Source of the DNA: Marilutibacter penaei
GTDB lineage: Bacteria > Pseudomonadota > Gammaproteobacteria > Xanthomonadales > Xanthomonadaceae
Direction: 5' to 3'
Length of the DNA: 64,000 nucleotides
Assembly (NCBI RefSeq): GCF_014145395.1
Contig: NZ_JACHTE010000003.1
Coordinates: 303,763 to 367,762, forward strand
Shown: positions 58,904 through 64,000 of the stretch, in pieces
How the letters are laid out: each line of letters opens with the position of its first letter
Numbering within the stretch: position 1 is the first letter of the stretch
Program-made: the position numbers and the translations under genes
Notes under the pieces: model-generated
What the model saw: only the letters and a program-made list of their open reading frames with translations
Told to the model about the DNA's origin: nothing
Database searches by the model: none

Positions 58904-60024
58904 GCTTCGCGCCGATCCCCGAACTGCTGGAGGAGATCCGCAACGGCCGCATGGTCGTCATCGTCGACGACGAGGACCGCGAGAACGAAGGCGACCTGAT
59001 CATGGCCGCCGAGCTGGTCAAGCCGTCGGACATCAACTTCATGGTCACCCACGCGCGCGGCCTGGTCTGCCTGTCGCTGACGCGCGAGCGCTGCGCCCAG
59101 CTCGGCCTGCCGCCGATGGTCCGCGACAACACCTCGCAGCACCACACCAACTTCACCGTCAGCATCGAGGCCGCCGAGGGCGTCACCACCGGTATCAGCG
59201 CCTACGACCGCGCGCATACCGTGCGCACCGCGGTGCGTCCGGATGCGAAGCCCGGCGACCTGCACCAGCCCGGCCACATCTTCCCGCTACAGGCGCAGCC
59301 GGGCGGGGTGCTCAACCGCGCCGGCCACACCGAGGCGGCGGCCGACCTGGCGATGCTCGCGGGGCTGGAGCCGGCCGGCGTGCTGGTGGAGATCCTCAAC
59401 GAGGACGGCTCGATGGCGCGGCGCCCTCAGCTGGAGGCCTTCGCCAAGGCGCACGGCCTGAAGATCGGTTCGATCGAAGCGCTGATCGGCCACCGCCTCG
59501 ATACCGAGCACACCGTCGAACGCGTCGATGCGCGCCCGATCGACACCGAGCACGGCGAGTTCCAGCTGGTCACCTACCGCGACCGGCTCAACCACGGCCT
59601 GCATTTCGCCCTGGCCCTGGGCGAGGCGGTGCCGTCGATCCCGACCCTGGTACGGGTGCACCCGATGAACCCGCTGGCCGACGCCCTGCACTGGCGCCGT
59701 CCGGACTTCGGCCCGGCGGTCGGTGACGTGCTCGCGGCGATTGCCGCCGAAGGGCGCGGCGTGCTGGTCGTGCTCGGCGGCGACGCCCCGGGCCCCGACG
59801 CGCTGCTGCGGCGCATCCAGGCGGCCCCGCGCGCCGAGGCCGAGCCGGCCGGCGACGGCGGCGGGCGCGGGCAGGCGCTGAGCGAATGGCGGCGGAACGG
59901 CGCCGGCAGCCAGATCCTCGCGGACCTCGGGCTCGGCAAACTGCGCGTGATGGGCACGCCGCGCAAGCAGATCGGCCTGGCCGGTTTCGGCCTGGAAGTG
60001 GTTGAGTACGTGGACCCGGCCTGA
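58900..60024 (+). CDS. ribB: 3,4-dihydroxy-2-butanone-4-phosphate synthase with a degenerate GTP cyclohydrolase II-like tail (RibBX type)
   Basis: 374 aa. The N-terminal 200 residues form an intact DHBP synthase: [12 protein letters not shown] (23-34), [34 protein letters not shown] and [10 protein letters not shown]. The rest aligns in order with GTP cyclohydrolase II but lacks its zinc cysteines: the expected SxCxTGDxFGSLRCDC region reads [20 protein letters not shown]. It also has a Gly-rich insertion. The cyclohydrolase step is therefore probably supplied by a separate RibA not in this window. Such hybrids, called RibBX, are known in Shewanella and relatives. Overlaps ribE; ribH follows after 77 bases. 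Confidence 0.93.
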   Translation: MSFAPIPELLEEIRNGRMVVIVDDEDRENEGDLIMAAELVKPSDINFMVTHARGLVCLSLTRERCAQLGLPPMVRDNTSQHHTNFTVSIEAAEGVTTGISAYDRAHTVRTAVRPDAKPGDLHQPGHIFPLQAQPGGVLNRAGHTEAAADLAMLAGLEPAGVLVEILNEDGSMARRPQLEAFAKAHGLKIGSIEALIGHRLDTEHTVERVDARPIDTEHGEFQLVTYRDRLNHGLHFALALGEAVPSIPTLVRVHPMNPLADALHWRRPDFGPAVGDVLAAIAAEGRGVLVVLGGDAPGPDALLRRIQAAPRAEAEPAGDGGGRGQALSEWRRNGAGSQILADLGLGKLRVMGTPRKQIGLAGFGLEVVEYVDPA

Positions 60025-60067
60025 GCGCGGATGTCGGCCCGATGACGGTTTGTCACAAACCAGCCGC

Positions 60068-60073
60068 TAAACT
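60068..60073 (+). promoter_or_regulatory. Putative -10 element before ribH
   Basis: TAAACT 28 bases before the ribH ATG. A TTGTCA lies only 12 bases upstream, which is too short for a standard pair. If used, it would allow ribH-nusB-thiL transcription independent of the riboswitch. Confidence 0.3.
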
Positions 60074-60101
60074 GACACCTTTCCCGAGAACCGGCCCCTC
60101 C

Positions 60102-60614
60102 ATGTCCCATATCGAAGGCGACCTGCGCAGCCCCGACGGCGCGCGCTACGCCATCATCGCCAGCCGCTGGAACCCGCGCATCACCGACACCCTAGTGGCC
60201 GGGGCGCGCACGACCTTCACCGGGAACGGCGTGGCCGAGTCCGACGTCGACGTGATCCGCGTCCCCGGCGCCTGGGAGATCCCGCTGACCATCGCCCGCC
60301 TGGCCCATGCCGGCGGCTACCGCGCCTTCGTCGCGCTGGGCTGCGTGGTGCGCGGCGACACCCGCCACTACGAGCAGGTGGCCGACGGCTGCTCCAATGC
60401 GCTGATGCAGGTATCGCTCGACCACGGCGTGCCGGTCGCCAACGGCGTGCTGGCTGTCGACCGTTTCGAGGACGCCGAGGCCCGCGCCGGCGGCAGCCAC
60501 GGCAACAAGGGCGAGGAAGCCGCCCTGGTCGCGATCGAGATGGCCCACCTGTTCTCGCAGCTCCCCGCCGGCGCGTTCGACCTGCCCGACTTCATCGAGG
60601 AAGCCCAGCCATGA
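60102..60614 (+). CDS. ribH: 6,7-dimethyl-8-ribityllumazine synthase
   Basis: Joins DHBP and the pyrimidine from the RibD pathway to lumazine (170 aa); assembles as a large shell or pentamer. The signature [11 protein letters not shown] and [16 protein letters not shown] with the catalytic histidine are complete, followed by [20 protein letters not shown]. Start [13 protein letters not shown] at 60102. The stop overlaps the nusB start (ATGA). The 77-base gap before it contains a possible promoter. Confidence 0.96.
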   Translation: MSHIEGDLRSPDGARYAIIASRWNPRITDTLVAGARTTFTGNGVAESDVDVIRVPGAWEIPLTIARLAHAGGYRAFVALGCVVRGDTRHYEQVADGCSNALMQVSLDHGVPVANGVLAVDRFEDAEARAGGSHGNKGEEAALVAIEMAHLFSQLPAGAFDLPDFIEEAQP

Positions 60615-61069
60615 ACCGTCGCCGTCCCGATGGCATCGACCCGGTCGCACGCACCCGCGCCCGCCGCCGCGCCCTGCAGGCGGTCTACGCCTGGCAGATG
60701 TCCGGCGCGCCGGTGCGCGAGGTGATCGCCCAGTTCGCCCATGAGCAGGCCCGTGAGCAGGCCGACCTCGCCTATTTCGAAGACCTGGTGATCGGCGTCG
60801 ACGCGCACCGCAAGGAACTGGACGAAGCGCTGGCGCCCTTCCTCGACCGCAAGGTGGAGGAGGTCGACGCGATCGAGCGCGCCGGCTTGCGCATCGCCGC
60901 CTATGAACTGCGCCACCGCCTCGACGTGCCGTATCGCGTGGTCATCAACGAGGCGATCGAGAGCGTCAAGAAGTTCGGCACCGAGCACGGCCACACCTAC
61001 GTCAACGGCGTGCTCGACCATGCCGCCGCCGAGTGGCGCGTGGCCGAGGTCGGCGCCGCGCGCGGCTGA
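60611..61069 (+). CDS. nusB: Transcription antitermination factor NusB
   Basis: Small helical RNA-binding protein (152 aa) that joins NusE (S10) at boxA of rRNA operons. The family order is kept: [19 protein letters not shown] at the start, [27 protein letters not shown], then [30 protein letters not shown]. It follows ribH with an ATGA overlap, the usual ribH-nusB-thiL arrangement. Its translation is presumably coupled to ribH, though its function is unrelated. Confidence 0.97.
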   Translation: MNRRRPDGIDPVARTRARRRALQAVYAWQMSGAPVREVIAQFAHEQAREQADLAYFEDLVIGVDAHRKELDEALAPFLDRKVEEVDAIERAGLRIAAYELRHRLDVPYRVVINEAIESVKKFGTEHGHTYVNGVLDHAAAEWRVAEVGAARG

Positions 61070-61097
61070 CCCGCGCGACCGGTCGGGGGCACGGCGC

Positions 61098-62054
61098 GTG
61101 GCCGAGTTCGACCTGATCGAACGCATCCGCCGCCGTGCCGGCGTGCGCGACGACGTGGTGCTCGGCATCGGCGATGACGCCGCCCTGCTGCAGCCGCCGT
61201 CCGGGCGGCAGCTCGTCGTCGCGATGGACACCCTCAACGACGGCGTGCACTTCCCGCGTGGCACCGCCCCTGCCGACATCGGCTGGAAGGCGCTGGCGGT
61301 CAACTTGTCCGACCTCGCGGCGATGGCGGCCGAGCCGGCCTGGTGCACGCTCTCGCTGTCCCTGCCCGATGCCGACGCCGGCTGGCTCGACGGCTTCCTC
61401 GATGGCTTCCTGACGCTGGCCGACGCCCACCGCGTCGCCCTGGTCGGCGGCGACACCACCCGCGGCCCGCTGTCGGTCTGCGTGACCGTGCACGGCCTCG
61501 TGGCGCCCGGCCGTGCGTTGCGGCGCGACGCCGCGCGGGTCGGCGATGCGGTCTGGGTCAGCGGTACGCTCGGCGATGCCGCCGCGGCGCTGGCCCTGCT
61601 GGAGGGCGGCGCGCCGGTGCCGGCGGCGCTGCGCGCGCGCCTCGACCGGCCGGTCCCGCGCGTCGCGCTGGGTGCCGCGCTGGCCGGGCAGGCGAACGCC
61701 TGCATCGACGTCTCCGACGGCCTGCTGGCCGACCTCGGCCACGTCTGCGACGCCAGCGGCGTCGGCATCCGCCTGCATCGCGACGCACTGCCGGCATCGG
61801 CCGGACTGCGCGCCGCCGTTGATGGCGAGGCGCTTGCCCGTTGCCAGGCCAGCGGCGGCGACGACTACGAACTGGCCTTCACCGCGCCCGCCGCGCGCGA
61901 CGACGCCATCCGTGCCGCCGCCGCGGCCGCCGGCGTGGCGGTGACCCGGATCGGCGACGTGGTCGCCGGCGAGCGGGTGCGGGCCTTCGACGCCGACGGC
62001 GCCGAGTGGCAGCCGCCGGCCCGCGGCTACGCGCACTTCCACCGCGACGCCTGA
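61098..62054 (+). CDS. thiL: Thiamine-monophosphate kinase
   Basis: Phosphorylates thiamine phosphate to the coenzyme thiamine diphosphate (318 aa). Metal- and ATP-binding motifs are visible: LGIGDDAALLQPP, VAMDTLNDGVHF, GWKALAVNLSDLAAM and VGGDTTRGPLSV; the C-terminal CIDVSDGLLADLGH and GGDDYELAFTAP complete the PurM-like fold. The start is GTG at 61098 (VAEFDLIERI), 28 bases after nusB; no ATG fits. Last gene of the unit; pgpA, which often follows, is absent. Confidence 0.95.
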   Translation: MAEFDLIERIRRRAGVRDDVVLGIGDDAALLQPPSGRQLVVAMDTLNDGVHFPRGTAPADIGWKALAVNLSDLAAMAAEPAWCTLSLSLPDADAGWLDGFLDGFLTLADAHRVALVGGDTTRGPLSVCVTVHGLVAPGRALRRDAARVGDAVWVSGTLGDAAAALALLEGGAPVPAALRARLDRPVPRVALGAALAGQANACIDVSDGLLADLGHVCDASGVGIRLHRDALPASAGLRAAVDGEALARCQASGGDDYELAFTAPAARDDAIRAAAAAAGVAVTRIGDVVAGERVRAFDADGAEWQPPARGYAHFHRDA

Positions 62055-62087
62055 GACCTGGGGGGGCCGGCGGCGAGCCCCGGCCCG

Positions 62088-62450
62088 CTCGCGAATGACA
62101 CTGCGACGGCTCGCGGACGCCCCTCCGGGAGTCGTACGCGAGCCGTCACCCGCTCGTGCGCGAGTGCCCGGCGCCTCGTCCGCGAGCGGTCACCCGCCCG
62201 TGCGCGAGTGCCGGGTCCCTCGTCCGCGAGCAGTCACCCGCCCGAGCGCGAGCGGCTGATGCCGCGCCCGCGAGCAGGGAGCCGCTCGTGCACGAGTGCC
62301 TGGAACCCCACCCGCGAGCCGTCACCCGCTCGTGCACGAGTGCCTGGAACCCCACCCGCGAGCAGGTATCCGCCCAAGCACGAGTGCCCGGCGCCTCGTT
62401 CGCGAGCAGGTAGCTGCCCATTCACGAGTGCCCGGCGCCTCGTTCGCGAG
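62088..62450. repeat. 22-bp-period tandem array of CGAG-containing near-palindromes
   Basis: Fifteen copies of a 12-bp site of the form CTCGTNCNCGAG start at 62131 and then every 22 bases to 62439, without a single slip; two weaker copies at 62088 and 62110 precede them. CTCGTGCACGAG, a perfect palindrome, occurs at 62285 and 62329. The array can also be read as seven 44-bp units from 62137 to 62444. Bases between sites vary more but repeat in types. It occupies nearly all of the gap between thiL and the next gene. Short open frames through it are by-products. Confidence 0.9.
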
Positions 62451-62546
62451 CCGCGCCATGCGCATGCACGCCGTTCCCGCGCGTTTCTTGAACGCACCGT
62501 TCAGCCGCTCACCCGGCCCTCATGACGCGGGTGGAAGCATCGGCCC

Positions 62547-63401
62547 ATGGACGGAAAGAGCACCGACACGCCTGCCGGCGGTGGCTTCTTCACCCGCGCG
62601 GCCCCACTCGCGCTGGCCCGGCCGGACGAAGACTGGGACCTGGTCCTGGGCGACGGCCCGGTCATCGCCACTGCGATCCACGACGGCCATGCGATGCGCA
62701 CCGCGCTGCTTCCGCACCTGGCGGTGGACGACGCCGGCCGCCGCCGCGAGGAGGACCCGCTGACCGGCGCGCTGGTGGCGGCCGGCGACGTCCGCCTGCG
62801 CGTGCGTGCCTCGCGCTTCCAGGTCGACCTGAACCGGCCGCGGGCGCTGGCGCTGTCCACCGACCCGGCCGACACCTGGGGTCTGCGGGTATGGAAGGGC
62901 GCGCTGCCCGAAGCGGAAGTGGCGACCTCGCTGGCGGCGCACGATCGCTTCTATGCGATGTTCCGCGAACTCGTCGACACCCTGCTGCAGCGCTTCCCCG
63001 CGTTGCTGGTGCTGGACATCCACAGCTACAACCACCGTCGCGACGGTGCCGGCGACCCGCCCGCACCGGAGGCCGGCAACCCCGACATCGACGTCGGCGC
63101 CACCACCCTCGACCGCGCCCGCTGGGGGCACGTGGCCAAGACGCTGGCGGCCGGCCTGCGCGCCCATCGCGCCGGCGGCCGCGAACTCGACGTGCGGGAG
63201 AATGTCCGCTACGACGGCGGCGGCCACTTCCCCGAATGGCTGCATGCCACCTGGCCGGAACGGGTCTGCGCAATCTCGCTCGAATACAAGAAGGTCTACA
63301 TGGACGAGTGGACCGGCAGTGCCGACATCGCGGTGCTGGACGACCTGCGGCGCGGCCTCGAGGCCGCGGTGGCGTCGGTGCGCGGCGAGTTCCTGCCATG
63401 A
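62547..63401 (+). CDS. N-formylglutamate amidohydrolase-family protein
   Basis: Metal-dependent hydrolase of 284 aa from the family that splits N-formylglutamate in histidine breakdown, though many members have other roles. Recognisable are TAIHDGHAMR, RFQVDLNRPR, LVLDIHSYNHRRDG (metal-binding His), RYDGGGHFPEWLHATWP and LEYKKVYMDEWTG. No histidine-utilisation genes are nearby. Instead the next gene (ATGA overlap) is of the DUF1704 family, a pairing I recall from other proteobacteria, so a role in that less understood locus is more likely than histidine use. Confidence 0.88.
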   Translation: MDGKSTDTPAGGGFFTRAAPLALARPDEDWDLVLGDGPVIATAIHDGHAMRTALLPHLAVDDAGRRREEDPLTGALVAAGDVRLRVRASRFQVDLNRPRALALSTDPADTWGLRVWKGALPEAEVATSLAAHDRFYAMFRELVDTLLQRFPALLVLDIHSYNHRRDGAGDPPAPEAGNPDIDVGATTLDRARWGHVAKTLAAGLRAHRAGGRELDVRENVRYDGGGHFPEWLHATWPERVCAISLEYKKVYMDEWTGSADIAVLDDLRRGLEAAVASVRGEFLP

Positions 63402-63895
63402 GCGCGATCGCCGCCGCGGCCCCGCGCGCGCTGCCCCCGGTGGCGGCCGCGGTCGACGAGGCGCTGGTCGCGCTGGACCGCGACATCGACTGGCTGCTGG
63501 CGCTGACCCCGGTGGCCAACGACGCGCTGTGGGCGGGTTTCGAGGCCAGCGGTTTCGCCGGGATGCCGCCGTTGCGCTACATCGACCTGGAGATCGATCT
63601 GGACGAGGCGCGCGATCGCCTCGACGCCTTGCCGGTCGACGCCATCGAGTCGCCGTTGCTGGCCGGCGTGCTGTCGGAGAAGCAGCGCGAACTCGAGCGC
63701 CACCTGCAGCTGGTGCGCCTGCGTGGCACCGAGGGCTTCCGCAGTGCCAGCCTGGACCTGTTCGGCGGGGTGGAAGCCGGCCTGCTGACGCTGGCCCGCC
63801 GGATCCTCGCCGAGGTGCCCCCCGGCACGCCGCTGCAGGCCGATGCCGGCATCGACGAGGTGGTGGAGGCGGTGACAATCACATCGCCTTATTAA
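63398..63895 (+). pseudogene. DUF1704 (QEGLA-motif) family protein, N-terminal fragment cut by an insertion
   Basis: 165 codons that show the front of the DUF1704 family: LRYIDLEIDLDEARDRLDAL, LAGVLSEKQRELERHLQLV, and RGTEGFRSASLDLFGG, a hallmark. Family members are usually over 400 residues and carry a later metallopeptidase-like HExxH region and a QEGLA motif, which are missing here. The frame runs from normal GC-rich coding into AT-richer sequence and stops at TAA (63893) after VEAVTITSPY. This is most simply a gene interrupted by a mobile element at about 63876-63880. The rest of the gene may lie on the far side of that element, outside the window. Confidence 0.8.
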
Positions 63896-64000
63896 TCAAT
63901 TGGTTGCGGTGCTAAACGCCAGAAATGCCCCCATAAATACCCCCAGAACGCATCGACTGGTCCTAACGCCTAATTCGTCTCGATCTTAGCGCTCCTCCGA
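63878..64000. mobile_element. Left edge of a presumed integrated element
   Basis: Base composition changes abruptly at about 63878 to markedly AT-richer. Two adjoining 12-bp direct repeats, AAATGCCCCCAT (63923-63934) and AAATACCCCCAG (63935-63946), resemble arm-type integrase sites near attachment ends. No gene is contained in the visible part. The element would continue to the right; its type cannot be told. Confidence 0.5.
63923..63946. repeat. Tandem 12-bp direct repeat at the element edge
   Basis: AAAT(G/A)CCCCCA(T/G) twice in a row. On the minus strand it reads TGGGGGTATTT and TGGGGGCATTT. It could be a recombinase arm-binding pair. Confidence 0.6.

Noticed and set aside
62137..62444. 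CRISPR array
   Set aside because: Repeated and intervening bases are both similar from unit to unit, the half-step is 22 bp, there are no unique spacers and no cas genes.
62156..62525. Short repeat-rich open frames as protein genes
   Set aside because: They follow from a 22-bp repeat read in several frames; no ribosome sites and the same peptides appear on both strands.

Overview
The window is 64 kb of very GC-rich bacterial chromosome, almost fully packed with genes. The gene set points to the Xanthomonadaceae, most like Lysobacter or Luteimonas. The evidence is a complete Xps-type type II secretion cluster in the order E-F-G-H-I-J-K-L-M-N-D, a fused XanB sugar-nucleotide enzyme next to an LpsI/LpsJ-type CoA transferase, and etfBA beside a glycosyltransferase region. 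In Xanthomonas, etfA anchors one edge of the variable LPS cluster. No rRNA or tRNA gene, CRISPR array or complete insertion sequence was found.

Layout. 1-3.2 kb: a truncated glycosyltransferase and an unrecognised partner protein, probably the edge of a surface-polysaccharide locus. 3.2-9.5 kb: a lipoprotein, etfBA, a sugar mutarotase, xanB and the two CoA-transferase subunits. 9.6-12.1 kb: a metzincin protease with six 48-residue repeats, closed by a clear intrinsic terminator. 12.1-18 kb: ETF-quinone oxidoreductase, AlkB and an MCE/Mla-type lipid-transport operon. 18-24 kb: a ThrE-like exporter, an H-NS-family protein, proS, pssA and rimI. 24-33.6 kb: valS-holC-pepA on the minus strand, facing lptFG, then xerD and a DsbC-like protein. 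33.7-37.7 kb: purL. 37.9-49 kb: the xps operon, whose genes are mostly start-stop overlapped. 49-51.7 kb: two glycosyltransferase-like genes and pyrF. 51.8-57.4 kb: ettA, glyA, nrdR, ribD and a methyltransferase. 57.4-62.1 kb: a gene-free leader, an FMN riboswitch, ribE, a ribBX-type ribB, ribH, nusB and thiL. 62.1-62.5 kb: a strictly phased 22-bp repeat array. 62.5-63.9 kb: an N-formylglutamate amidohydrolase-like gene and a truncated DUF1704 gene. The last ~110 bases are AT-richer and look like the edge of an inserted element.

How the genes work together. EtfB/EtfA pass electrons from flavin dehydrogenases through ETF-QO to quinone. The riboflavin genes supply the FMN/FAD these proteins need and are probably controlled through the FMN riboswitch. 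XanB, LptF/LptG, the MCE transporter, PssA and the Xps system all serve envelope building and protein export; the repeat-bearing metalloprotease is an envelope or secreted protein.

The least explained signals are the phased 22-bp near-palindrome array after thiL, a weaker 20-21-bp array with the same CGCGA core before the FMN riboswitch, the broken DUF1704 gene at the element boundary, and the 485-residue protein beside the glycosyltransferase. Start codons and domain calls come from reading the sequence only; no database search was run.
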